Source: Oasisia sp. SBJ-2009
Taxonomy: Eukaryota > Annelida > Polychaeta > Sabellida > Siboglinidae
Assembly: GCA_964017155.1 (NCBI GenBank)
Contig: OZ024856.1
Coordinates: forward strand, 11,804,125 to 11,868,124
DNA length: 64,000 nt
Reading direction: 5' to 3'
The first letter of the stretch is position 1; each line of letters begins with the position of its first letter. The position numbers were made by a program, and so were the translations under genes. Positions 37,641 to 52,196 of this stretch are shown here, in pieces. The notes beneath the pieces are model-generated. The model was not told where the DNA came from and did no database searches. It saw only the letters and a list, made by a program, of their open reading frames with translations.

Positions 37641-38516
37641 GTGATCGTTTACCTTTTCATAGTTTTCCCAAGATTGAATAGTATAGAAGATATACCAGTG
37701 CTTGTAAACTGGCAGCCATCTTGGATTTCTAGATGACATCATCAGTATATGAACTTTGATCTGATACAGATAGATGTATCTCCAAAATAGCCAGTGATAG
37801 ACACCTTCACGACTAATTTGTAGCAAATAATTAAGGAGATATGCCAGTTTTTTGTGTTACGGCGGCCATCTTGGCAGCCATCTTGGAAATATTACCATTA
37901 TGTAATACGATATTAACATAATACTTAGTTCTAATGGATAGCTTGACCCTTAAAACCTAGGTATAGAGACAAAAATCACCTTCCTAGGGGAGCAGGGAGC
38001 TATGGTCATTTATAGGTAATGGCGGCCATATTGGACGCCATCTTGGATTTCTAGATGTCATCATCAGTATATGAACTTTGATCTGATACAGATAGATGTA
38101 TCTCCAAAATACCCAGTGATAAACACCTTTACGACTAATTTGGAGTAAATACTTAAGGAGATGTGCCACGTTTAGTGTTACGGCGGCCATCTTGGCAGCC
38201 GTCTTGGAAATTACTATTTTATAATACGATATTAACATAATACTCAGTTCTAATGAATAGCTTGACCCCTAAAACCTAGATATAGAGACAAAAATCACCT
38301 TCATAGGGTGAATAGGTAGGGAGTTATGGTCATTTATAGGTAATGGTGGCCATCTTGGACGCCATCTTGAATTTCTCAAATTGCTCAAGGATGACAACAT
38401 GTCATCAAGCAGTTTCTGAAACTAGAGACCCTTGGCTACCAAAATCAACAGTAAAAAAACGTAATACTACAACAATGCAAGGTTAAGGGGGAAAATGGCA
38501 TTTGGCTCCCAGACTA
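37619..38516 (-). repeat. right terminal inverted repeat with an internal 322-bp tandem duplication
   Basis: Complement of the left repeat, but with two tandem copies of the central 322 bp (from 37715 and from 38037). This explains why it is longer. GCCATCTT motifs recur in each copy. Confidence 0.88.
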
Positions 38517-39199
38517 GCAGAAGCCAAAAGCAAATTGATGTAGCTTTATAGCGTGACGTAACCAGTGCAATCACAACACGCTCTTCTGTCGACTGTGTTT
38601 ATATATAAGTACACTCCAAGATTTATCACACACTCTGCAGCATAGACGACTTCGGACCCCACGGCAACATGTTGAACGTTATCCAGTCGTTGATGTTGAT
38701 GCACTGCTGCAGTAAGCGAAGCAACAATCAAGTCAAAATGACATAGTAAGTCATCATCGCAAAGAAACGACAAATTATGGTTGCGTATGATGTCGCCAAT
38801 CGGCGCTGCACGTAGAGAGAAAATAGCAGTGAGCTTAACACTGATCATAGCGTGCGTATTAATTTGTTTTGCAACGGCTCTTTCAACCAATCTTGATACA
38901 AATGGCACGTTCGACACTGGGTAATTGTTATCAGAAGAAAAGCACATTAAATATCTCCTTATCAATGTATTATAAAACGCTGTCAATAAATGCTGTAAAA
39001 CGGTTGTTGGCATTGACAAAACATGAATGACATGAAGTGTGTTATGTTTATTTATTTCCGTGTGTGTACGTGTGTGTGTCTGCACATATATACGTGCATG
39101 TGTGGTTATGTGTCTGCGTGTGGGACAAGAAGATTTTACGCCCTACGTAGTGCAGCATCAGGTAATTCAAGTTCATTTAGACCAAGGAACACTTGGCAC

Positions 39200-39331
39200 A
39201 TATCCTGTGTAAGCACTTGAGCCGGCTAAGTCGATGTGACGTCTATTTGCTTTCTTTATGTCACAGCGAAACAGTACATTGAATAAGATGTCAACTTCTG
39301 GTATATCTGATGTGTAATTTGAACTACTGAG
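39200..39331 (+). other. candidate non-coding first exon of the SLC46-type gene
   Basis: A perfect donor (CTACTGAG, GTAAGTTTATTATTG) at 39331/39332 is kept unchanged at 47314/47315 in unit 2 and 63512/63513 in unit 4. The coding exon has an acceptor (TTCTCCACAG) seven bases before its ATG, so a 5' untranslated exon is likely. A second conserved donor (CCTG, GTAAGT) at 39763 could end another untranslated exon beginning near 39714. The exon start is unknown. Confidence 0.4.
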
Positions 39332-40072
39332 GTAAGTTTATTATTGTTTAATTTTATTTTATTAATGTCAAAGTGGAAAAGAAACTTCAATGACAAAACC
39401 AGCCTACATTGGCGTAAATTAGTTGACGTCCGGCTTTAATTATGTATCACCCCAGACCCAGGGTAAGATGCTACTGGGACATCCCACTCAATTGTGGGTC
39501 TATCTACTTAAAACATAATCCAGGGACAGCCTTCAAATCAATTGTTGAAGGCACATTGGTGCCATTTCGGTTAGACGTTTGTTAAATTTAACCTGTACAT
39601 GGTTTGTTCGAAAAGCCACTAAACAATTACTCAAACGTGCTGATAAGAAAAACTCACTGGAGCTAATTGATCAAAAAATAATCGTTCAGATACAGTGTCT
39701 ATTTCCCTAGTCGGAGGGAAATGTTCGAAGAATAATGTCTGAAGCATAGATCGTGCCATCCTGGTAAGTGAACTTATGATAGCTTAGGCTAGTTAAGTGA
39801 ATCATCCTTACAGTGTCTATTGCCAATGGCAATGGATGTTTCTGTTAGTGTAAACATGACCACATGACTGTGAGGAATGCTCAGTTTGACCAAGGATTGC
39901 ATCTTAGTTTCCTTAAGAATAAACGTCTGGTATCATTTGCGATTTGTATACTAAAATTACTATCTATCACCTTGATATATTATCAATATTGACACTCGTG
40001 TTTATAGATTTACTAGTGTTCTCTTCTGTTGTATGGAGAACACAGAGGATCATCATATTCTCCACAGACACC

Positions 40073-41279
40073 ATGACAAGGGTTACTCACGATAATACTG
40101 CTGTCGCAATCACAGATGCACATGAAGATCACACAAATGCTGATGTGAATGAAACAGCAACATGTGGAGAGGCAGATCAAACCCTTTCAGACATTAAATC
40201 TGAAAATATGGGAACTCGACAGAAACCGGTTTCTTCCCAATATATAATTTTTCTTGAGCCAATTGTATTCGTGTATGCGTTGTATTTGGGTGCAGTATTT
40301 CCTCTTCTGGACCAGTTTGTCCGTGCCCGAATATCCAATGACTATAATTCAAGCAGCCAACACATCAATAATTCAAATGACATTTTAAGTGGTTGTGATA
40401 ATAAAAGTAGTTTATACAGGAATTCAGAAATCGACTCTGAAGCTTCTCTTTGGACGCTCTACATGACAATAGCTTCACTTCTTCCTGCAGTGGTGTCGTT
40501 GTGGATGTTGGGGTCGTATAGCGACAAGGGAGGCAGAAAAGTTGCCATTATCATACCACAAATTGGCGCCCTTATCAGATGCATTACTCTCCTTGCTGTT
40601 ATCTACTTTGATTTACCACTTTACGTCATGGTTATTGGAGCATTTTTTGAGGGTTTATCTGGTGCTTTTCACATGTTTCTCTCAGCCGGTTTTTCCTGTG
40701 TCGCAGATATTACATCGCCGGAAATGAGATCTCTTAGAATAACAGTTCTTGATGGTTGTTTCACATTCGGAACAGTGGTATCGCAGATTGCATGTGGGTA
40801 CTTGATAGCAAGCCTAGGGTTCTTTTATCCTTTTCTCATCCTGGCTGTCATACTCCTGCTGGACATTGTGGCTACTATCATTCTCCTGCCAGAAACAGTC
40901 ACCAAAGACCCAGATGTTCGATTCTGGTCTTTTGGACATCTCCGTAATGCCTTCAATGTGTACTCGAGAGACAACGGAACAGGTCGGCGGTGGAAGCTGT
41001 TAATGTGTCTAGCTATTGTCTTCTTGACTTGTTCGGTTACCTATGCTGGTTATGATGTGAAAATATTCTACCTGCTTGATGTTCCATTCTGCTTCAGTTC
41101 GGTAATGATTGGCTACTTTAATGCAATGCTGATGCTTATTTCGGGCCCAGTCTCTATATTGATGACCAAATTGACACTATCAGTATTTGGAGACACTGGT
41201 CTACTCTTGATAGGAGCCGTTTCTGGAACAGCGTACCTGGGCGTGGTGACCTTCAGCACAACGATTCTTGTATTAATTG
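40073..41279 (+). CDS. SLC46 copy A, coding exon 1
   Basis: 402 codons plus one base, ending ATTG before GTAAGT. It holds about the first nine to ten membrane helices and all signature motifs. Reading on into the intron stays open to 41596, but splicing is supported by exon 2 and by identical structure in copies B and C. Confidence 0.88.
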
Positions 41280-42639
41280 GTAAGTTTTGTTGTTTCTTGC
41301 AGTTTGTTCTTCAATATCAAAAATTAACTCGTCAAACAACTGATTTGTATGAACTTGTAAACACATATTCTGGTGTAGTTTATTTGATGATGGCTGGAAA
41401 TGGGATTTGCTCCCAAAATATTTGGTGCAATATGAGTATTTTGGGAGAGCCTAGATGTACGTTTTATGCCAGCCTAGAAAGGGTTCAAATAGACATTTGG
41501 GAGAGCTTCAACAGGCTACAAAATGTTGTCACGAATACATTTTCAACACGGCGCACGCACGCATACATCAGACACAACGCAACACATGAGGTTTAATGAC
41601 TGTACATTTCCGATTCAGCCCCCCTCCAACATTACGTTTGACTGTATAACTTGTAATACCTAACAGTGATTGTATAACATACAACCATTGAGATATTATA
41701 TGTGATGTTGTCACTGCTTATAGCACCAGTGGCTGGAGCAGCGATGAATCTGGTGCCAGCAATGGCCCGCGCCATCAGCTCAAAACTCGTCAAACGAGAT
41801 GAGGAAGGTAAACAAAATATACCTAGATATGAAACAGAAAGATACGTGGAAAATAAATAGCGATAGATTGGTGAGTGTTAACACCAGAAGTACGAACGTG
41901 GAAAGACATTATGTAACGAATTGTGTAAGAAATGAGACGGATAAATAAACTAGCTGTTTGAATCGTCTAACATCTTGCTATACCACTTCAGTTCCTCGCT
42001 TTAGTCGGTTAAGTATTATGGGTACTTGGCTCTAGACAGTAATTTATATATTTTTGTTAGTAATCGCAACGTGGCAGAAAGTTTCTAAAAGTCTAGAATC
42101 AACATTCCATCAGTTTTTAAATTCATCCAAAACTATAACCGTCTTTCGTACAAAACCAAACACTTAGTTATTTAAAATTGCATTATATTCACAACGTTTC
42201 GACGATTCCTTCCTCCAGTTGTGACTCTTGTATATCCCTGTTCATGATTAGTCTAATGTTTCTTACATGGTGTACCTCGTACTCAGATTCCTGATGACAT
42301 AGACACTATCGGAGTCTTATGCTATTAAAAGAAAACACATATTTGCTGATGGTAACTTGGATTATGGAGTAAGTGTTGGTTGCCAATGTGTTTCTTTTTC
42401 TAGACAGTGTGACAACAAAGAGTTGATTGTTTGCAGGTGTAATGTTCGCAACCATATCTGTTGCTATGGTGATGAGTGTCATAGTGGGTCAGTCAGTCTA
42501 CAACAACCTCTACTCGGCTACTGTGTTTTTATGGGCGCCACTCACGTTCCTCATCATGACGGGCACGCTAGCCTTCACAGCAGTACTGGCTCTGTAAGTC
42601 GTTATTGCTACTTCCTCTTTGTGCTGCGTAAACATACAC

Positions 42640-42727
<88 letters not shown>

Positions 42728-44133
42728 TTAAAAACTAAATAAAATGGATATAACCGTTTATAGATTTGTAGTTTCCCTATATATATATATATATTTCCCC
42801 ATCACTTTTCTTTCGCTGTTGCCACCAACGCCCTCGAAATATCTCCTTAAACAATGTTCCCAACACGACCTGTGAGCAGCGGTGGTCGCGCGGTAGAGCG
42901 CCGGACTGTCAATCGAGGGAACGGTGGTTCAATCCCACCTACCGCCGTTTCGAAACTTAGGCAATTTCGTTCACCTCACATTGCCTGTGTCTTTCGGAAG
43001 AGACACTAAAAGCCGGAGGTCCCTTCTATCTGGTGTCTATGCCAGGGGAAGTAAAATATCCCACACAGGGGGTAAATGTGTAACCTGTAGTGGACTCACT
43101 AATTCTAGAGACGGACACCTCTGAAAAACCAAGCTCGACAATACTCTAGTCACAAATATGTGGCTAACATAGAGTGATGAGCTAACCATAACAAGAACAA
43201 GAACCTAGGTCGTTCTTGGCTCCTGCTCCTTGTCTCCTTGCCATTCTTTCTATATGCACCTACTTTCGCTGCCAACTGTTCTTGTCCCACTCACTCCATG
43301 TGTCCAGTTCACTTTAGCCGACCCCTGGCCGGCTTCTTTTTAAAACGTTATTCTTTTTTACACCACCATTCTTTCTCAGTTCTACCATTAGTTCCTTGTT
43401 AAACACCTATGAAAAAAAAACCTATAATGTAAAACATTTGATATAAATATTCGTCGCAATACATATGGGTAGCGTACGTTGAATGCATGTCTATTGTAAA
43501 CTGATTCATACAGACTTGTTACATAACTCAATAATACACTTGTCTATGTCACAAACAATCATGCCATATGTAAATATTTGCTATCTCTTGAGTATACCAT
43601 ATTGTTTATTCCTGTCTCTTAAACATTGCTTAGGCAAAGGTTGCATTACTGAAGAGCCATATGATGTAGGAGACATTGCAGTTGTAAAATATCATTTAAC
43701 AGGCTTTTTAAGACATCCATCCATTTATCAGTATTTTAAAGAAAAATTGCGAAAAATAAAACATATAAATTTAAAACAATTTATCAATAAAACATAAGCA
43801 GTATTGTAGGCGATGTAAGGCATGTGTTACCTGTAGAATATAGGTGGATTGGACAAAGGTATACAATAAAGTGTGGCTCTTGCCGTCAGTTAGTATTATT
43901 TTATTGTATGTCAAGTGTTTATTTACACTCTTAGGATGAAGAGTAGAAGTGAGTTTTTGTAGTAAACAATAAAGGATCTGTTGCATCCTGCTCTGAATCC
44001 ATTAATATATTTATGTGTTCCTGTAGCTGACTTGTCTTTATTTTTCAATTGCAGGGCGTTATTTATCAAAGAGAGACTGGAAAGGCAAAGAAGAGCCAAC
44101 AATGAACAACCTGCGCTAATAGTCAATTCATAG
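40073..44133 (+). CDS. SLC46-type MFS transporter, copy A (intact, four coding exons)
   Basis: The predicted protein has 508 residues, matching the SLC46 family (proton-coupled folate transporter and relatives, plasma or lysosomal membrane solute carriers). Exons are 40073-41279, 41724-41807, 42437-42593 and 44055-44133, with phases 1, 1 and 2 and GT/AG introns. A hydrophilic N terminus (1-56) is followed by YIIFLEPIVFVYALYLGAVF, the family's first helix with its conserved EP. A loop with NSS/NNS glycosylation sites and a cysteine comes next (about 91-108), then GSYSDKGGRK (147-156), the MFS loop 2-3 motif. Further helices run to the end, and the tail is basic. ATG context is ACACCATGA, and the frame is open across exon 1. 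Substrate is unknown. Copies B and C downstream are broken. Confidence 0.88.
41724..41807 (+). CDS. SLC46 copy A, coding exon 2
   Basis: 84 bp (APVAGAAMNLVPAMARAISS…) between acceptor CTTATAG and donor GTAAAC. The same 84-bp exon exists at 49040-49123 and 55178-55261. Confidence 0.9.
42437..42593 (+). CDS. SLC46 copy A, coding exon 3
   Basis: 157 bp after TTTGCAG, encoding the last two helices (VMFATISVAMVMSVIVGQ and FLIMTGTLAFTAVLAL). Donor GTAAGT. Copies B and C have GTAGGT there. Confidence 0.9.
42650..42724. repeat. (TA)n microsatellite in intron 3 of copy A
   Basis: About 37 TA units. The homologous position in copy B (49972-50255) is expanded; copy C has (TG)n and (GCGT)n instead. Confidence 0.95.
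42872..43202 (+). mobile_element. tRNA-derived SINE inserted in intron 3 of copy A
   Basis: About 330 bp. The head is tRNA-like, with an A-box-type TGGTCGCGCGGTAGAGCG at about 42889 and B-box GGTTCAATCCC at about 42927. A body with TTTCGGAAGAGACACTAAAA and a tail of ACAAGAAC repeats follow. Copy B reads straight through (CACGACCTAGGTCG, about 50390), so the site was empty. ACCT on both sides is the probable target duplication. Confidence 0.85.
44055..44133 (+). CDS. SLC46 copy A, coding exon 4 and stop
   Basis: Acceptor TTGCAG, then LFIKERLERQRRANNEQPAL and IVNS before TAG at 44131. It is a basic cytosolic-type tail kept in copy B and, with substitutions, in copy C. Confidence 0.88.
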
Positions 44134-44283
44134 ACATAATGTCAACAACTTCTTGTCGTGTATGATTGTGATGTTAGTTCAGAGAACGCTTGATGGTTTC
44201 AATATTCTGCATTTGTGCAACACATCTGCCGTGCTCTCAATGGGAAACTCGGCTGTGACGTCATCAGGCAGTCGGATTTCAAC

Positions 44284-44289
44284 AATAAA
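44284..44289 (+). terminator. candidate polyadenylation signal of SLC46 copy A
   Basis: AATAAA about 150 bp after the stop. Copy C has AATAAA at about 57001 in the matching place. Copy A has a deletion here relative to B and C. Confidence 0.45.
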
Positions 44290-44948
44290 TAAATAGTCTG
44301 GGGGCATCATTATGTCTCACTCTCCCAAAGGTTTCTTCCAACCTGTGCAATATTCTGCTTGTTGTCTTAGGTTCTCAATCTCAACATAGACATAATTATT
44401 AGTCATACAAATCGATATAATCATGCAGAAAATACGATAATTAATGTAGATGAATGCATATTTGAATCAGTGTCTTAGGAGTGTTGCGAGGGACGGGAGT
44501 TTCAAAACTTGCCATAGCTGGTGTGACATACTTTGTGGTTGGCCCCTAAAGCTTCGTCTTAAAATGTTAATGTCCAATATTAGAAAAAGAAACCTGTGAG
44601 GCAGTTTTGTATGACATCAGTATGTTATGCTTCAAACAAAATACTACTACTTTTTATTGATATCACAGTGTCAGTATTTCACAATGTTCACATGAGAAGC
44701 ATTCACGCGTTATCTAGTGTCACATACATGTGAGCCTATGTCAATTCATGATATGTTTAGCAATAATATTAACTGATGCAATCAATTTGTGAAAATTCCG
44801 TTTGGCTTGTATTATTTGTTTATCTTCCATGCAGCAGAAGCATTGGTTTGTAATGTATTTGTTATTTACCGTTTAAAATTGGTTAATGTTAATTGGTGCT
44901 AGTGTTTCATTGTTACGCAAATTTCATTGTGCACAAATCTGCACTTAA

Positions 44949-45182
44949 CTCCACATTGTTTTGAATATTCAAAGACAAATACAATTTTGATCTGCATTTG
45001 GTTGTTGTCACTGCATTATTCACAGTACTGACAAACATTTCATTTTGAAGTTTAGGGTGTGTGCAATAGATCATTTCCTTTTAAATGTCGATGTAGGAAG
45101 GGACAGATCCTACCAAAACCACGTTCAATGTTGTCCCAAGTGCAAGGCGGATGAAAGAAGAATGTTCATACCCAATAAACAT
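44949..45182 (-). pseudogene. HAP2 exon 1 copy in unit 2 (dead)
   Basis: 234 bp, same length as the real exon. The ATG is kept, but the frame stops after about 33 codons (GACATTTAA), and the splice donor is TTAAGT instead of GTAAGT. There is no HAP2 exon 2 next to it, so it cannot make HAP2. Confidence 0.88.
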
Positions 45183-46169
45183 TGTCTAGGTAGTGTCACT
45201 GTCCAAACAAACACTCCCTACTCCAGTTCTAGTCCACATGGGCATGGCATGGGCATGGGCCATGCCATGTCCATGGCTAGGACACAGGCTACACAACATT
45301 CTTCTAAAAGTAAAACACATCTTTCTACCATCATATAATAAGTTCCGACGTACGAAGACAGAAGTTGTGCCACCTGATTCTAAATACATTAATTTATTTT
45401 CACAATGAAGACACCAATATTAAACAATTCATTAAAACCAAATCTAAAAGAATAGGTCAGAGCCAGAGACTATGTCAATGACAGGCGGTGAATGTGTGAC
45501 AGGATCTCGACTTTTTCAGTTGCAGCATTCAACGATTTCGGGCAAACAAAAGCGAGTCATTTGGGTGTCATTCTATAGCACTATAGTAAAAATGCATCCA
45601 CGTTTTAGCTATTTTCAACTTGTAGCCTAATATTTAGATACAGCTGGAGTAAACCAACAAAAGACTAAATTACCACGATCAACACAGAGCAGACGACAAC
45701 GATGCCGATGGCGATCGTTTCGCCAACACTGCTACAGTATCGCCATCTACTACTAGGCGTGGTTTTTATTACCCAATCTTAGTTTTGATTGCCGAATATT
45801 ATCATTACATTGAACTACACATGGTGTATACAAGACATCTAATGTATTATTTTTGCTTTGCTACAATATAATATTTCCTACAGATAAAATAGTCTGATGA
45901 CATGTGTCAATTGGTTTGCCGCAAACCCCACAGACGGCGCTGCAGAGGCCCACCCTAATAGGCGGATCTAGAAATGGCGGATTTATAAGTTAGGCTCTAA
46001 TACCGGTAGACCCATATGAGACGCCACACGCCAAGATTACATCACCCGACTAGGCATTTCCCACTGCCACCTTCTGATACCGTTCGCTGATGAATTATTG
46101 CAAGCATTCAAGCGCGTTATCGGTGATTAGGAATTACTGTTCAAGTCGAGTCATCACCAACGCGTGAGG

Positions 46170-46935
46170 CCTAATCTTCCTGTCCGGTGTCAATGTCATC
46201 CTTGACAAGGAGTAGCGCTGTTAGATCCTCACAACGACAAGCGGAACATATTATATGTCTGGCTGGTTTGTAGAAAGTCAGAAGTGTCTGTATACATGGT
46301 GGCGAGAGTTCAGCATTCAACGCTTTATATGTGACTTCTGCTATTTTGTAGGTAATCCGTTGTTGGCCGGACACGCAGCCAGTGTAGTTGGCGCAGAAGT
46401 GGCAATGCACTATCGCGATGTGCACGCCGAGCATTCTGCAGTCGCTGCAGCCTGCCAATGTTCTTAGCAGAAACCAAAAGCAAATTGATATAGCCTTAGC
46501 GTGACGTAACCAGTGCAATCACAACACGCTCTGCTGTCGACTGTGTTTATATATAAGTACACTCCAAGATTTATCACACACTCTGCAGCATAGACGACAT
46601 CGGACCCCACGGCTACATGTTGAACGTTATCCAGTCGTTGATGTCGATGCACTGCTCGACATGATGCACAGCTGCAGTAAGCGAAGCAACAATCAAGTCA
46701 AAATGACATGGTGAGTCATCAGCGCAATGAAACGACAACTTATTGTTGTGAATGATGTCGCCAATCGGCGCTACACGTAGAGAGAAAATAGTAGTGAGCT
46801 TAACACTGAAATTAATACGCACGCTATGTGCGTATTAATTTGTTTTGCAACGTCTCTTTCAACCAATCTTGATACAAATGGCAATTTCGACACTGGGTAA
46901 TTGTTATCAGAAGAAAAGCATATTTAAATATCTCC
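46170..46935 (-). mobile_element. LINE reverse transcriptase fragment in unit 2
   Basis: Same antisense fragment as in unit 1, but uninterrupted. It has NVPFVSRLVERAVAKQI-type sequence at the right end, a CADD box in place of YADD, HVEQCIDINDW, and a C-terminal ITYKIAEVTYKALN segment near 46330. The DNA at about 46460 is the empty site of the unit 1 transposon. A 13-bp palindrome at 46810-46840 is unique to this unit. Confidence 0.75.
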
Positions 46936-46936
46936 T

Positions 46937-48065
46937 TATCAATGTATTATAAAACGCTGTCAATAAATGCTGTAAAACGGTTGTTGGCATTGACAAAACA
47001 TGAATGACATGAAGTGTGTTATGTTTATTTATTTCTGTGTGTGTATGTGTGTGTGTGCGTGTGTGTGTCTGCACATATACGTGCATGTGTGGTCATGTGT
47101 CTGCGTGTGGGACAAGAAGATTTTAGGCCTTAGTGCAGTATCAGGTAATTCAAGTTTATTTAGACCAAGGAACACTTGGTACACGTCCTGTGTAAGCACT
47201 TGAGCCGGCTAAGTCGATGTGACGTATATTTGCTTTCTTTATGTCACAGCGAAACAGTACATTGAATAAGATGTCAACTTCTGGTATATCTGATGTGTAA
47301 TTTGATCTACTGAGGTAAGTTTATTATTGTTTAATTTTATTTTATTAATGTCAAAGTGGAAAAGAAACTTCAGTGACAAAACCAGCCTACATTGGCGTAA
47401 ATTAGTTGACGTCCGGCTTTAATTATGTATCACACCAGCCACAGGGTTAGATGCTACTGGGACATTCCACTCATTTGTGGGTCTATCTGCTTAAAACATA
47501 ATCCAGGGACAGCCTTCACATCAATTGTTGAAGGTACATTGGTGCCATTTCGGTTAGACGTTTGTTTAATTTAACCTGTACATGGTTTGTTCGAAAAGCC
47601 ACTACAAAAATAACTGAAACGTGCTGATAAGAAAAAGTCACTGGAGCTATTTGATCAATAAATAATCGTTCAGATACAGTGTCTATTCCCCTAGTTGGAG
47701 GGAAATGTTCGAAGAATAATGTCTGAAGCATAGATCGTGCCATCCTGGTATGTGAACTTATGATAGCTTAGGCTAGTTAAGTGAAGATTCCCAGACATCC
47801 TTACAGTGTCTATTGCCAATGGCAATGGATGTTTCTGTTAGTGTAAACATGACCACATGACTGTGAGGAATGCTCAGTTTGACCAAGCATTGCATCTTAG
47901 TTTCCTTAGGAATAAACGTCTGGTATCATTTGCGATTTGTATACTAAAATTACTATATATCACCTTGACATATTAACAATATTGACACTCGTGTTTATAG
48001 ATTTACTAGTGTTCTCTTCTGTTGTATGGAGAACACAGAGGATCATCATATTCTCCACAGACACC
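46937..48065 (+). other. 5' flank of SLC46 copy B
   Basis: Matches the copy A flank closely, including the donor at 47314/47315. The second candidate donor is GTATGT here. Nothing else is seen. Confidence 0.5.
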
Positions 48066-51313
<3,248 letters not shown>

Positions 51314-52196
51314 ACATAATATCAACAACTTCTTGTCGTGTATGATTGTGATGTTAGCTCAGAGAACGCTTGATGGTTTCAATAATCTGCATTTGTGCAA
51401 CACATCTGCAGTGCTCTTAATGGGGAACTCAGATGTGACGTCATCAGCCAGTCGATATATGACGTTAATGTTTCTGCCAATGTTGGCACATTTCAACTGC
51501 ATGCAGTGACAAAACCACTGTCTTGATGTTGTTATTTCTGTACAGTCTTACGGTTTGCATGTAATTATGAGTAACTGTGTCTGTGCAAAAAGTAGTCTGG
51601 GGGACATCTTTATGTCGCCCTCAGTCGGAATATTTTTCTAGTTATCACAGGGTCTCAGTGTCAACACAGATTTAATTATTAGTCATACAAATCGATACAA
51701 CCATGCAGTAAAAATACGATAATTATTGTATATGTATGCATATTTGACTATGTTATTTAGAAGTGTTGCGAGGGACAGTGAGTCTCAAGACTTACCATAG
51801 CTGGTGTGACACACTTTGTAGTTGGCTGTCTCAAAATGTTAATATCCATTGTCAAACAAAAGAAAGCTGTGACGCGGTTTCGTATGACATCAGTATGTTA
51901 TGTTTCAGACAAATACTATTCCTCTGTATTGATATCATCGTGTCAGTATTTCACAATTTTCACATGAGAAGTATTCACGCGTCATCTAGTGTCGCATACA
52001 TGTAAGCCTATGTCAATTCATGATATTTGTAGCATTAATATTAACTGATGCATTCAATTTGTGAAAATTCCGTGTTGCTTGTATTATTTATCTTCCATGC
52101 AACAGAAGCATTGGTTTGTAATGTATTTCTTGTTTACCATTAAAAATGTGTTAGTGTTAATTGTTGCTAATGTTTCATTGTTCAATCTGCACTTAA

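Larger units (their letters stand above)
34567..38516 (-). mobile_element. 3.95 kb DNA transposon with long terminal inverted repeats (Academ-like)
   Basis: The element has inverted repeats of about 560 bp (left) and 900 bp (right) around a decayed nuclease gene. Both ends read inward as TAGTCYGGGAGC. The uninterrupted sequence survives in unit 4 (…CGTTCATGGCAGAAG, about 60560) and unit 2 (about 46460). Here it becomes …GTTCATGACA, element, GCAGAAG, giving a 3-bp target duplication (GCA; left copy now ACA). XPG-type nuclease plus 3-4 bp duplications fits the Academ superfamily from general knowledge, but this assignment is an inference. Confidence 0.82.
34290..39000 (-). mobile_element. LINE reverse transcriptase fragment in unit 1, split by a transposon
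   Basis: The minus strand (38975-38517, then 34566-34330) encodes pieces of a non-LTR reverse transcriptase. In order these are PVSNVPFVSRLVERAVAKQI, then GDIIRNHNLSF with a degraded YADD box, then the C-terminal RITYKIA-type segment. The central palm region is deleted and frames are broken. The younger transposon at 34567-38516 sits inside it. Homologous fragments are in units 2 and 4, so this LINE predates the tandem duplication. Confidence 0.75.

Noticed and set aside
39944..40072. Upstream in-frame extension of SLC46 copy A
   Set aside because: The extension starts at TTG with no ATG. The ATG at 40073 has a good context and lies just after a splice acceptor.
41280..41596. Read-through extension of SLC46 exon 1
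   Set aside because: It is past a GTAAGT donor. The extension diverges with stops and frame changes in copies B and C, while exon 2 is conserved.
42885..42955. Possible functional tRNA gene
   Set aside because: A- and B-box-like sequences are present but the acceptor stem does not pair, and the sequence continues into a SINE body with a flanking target duplication.
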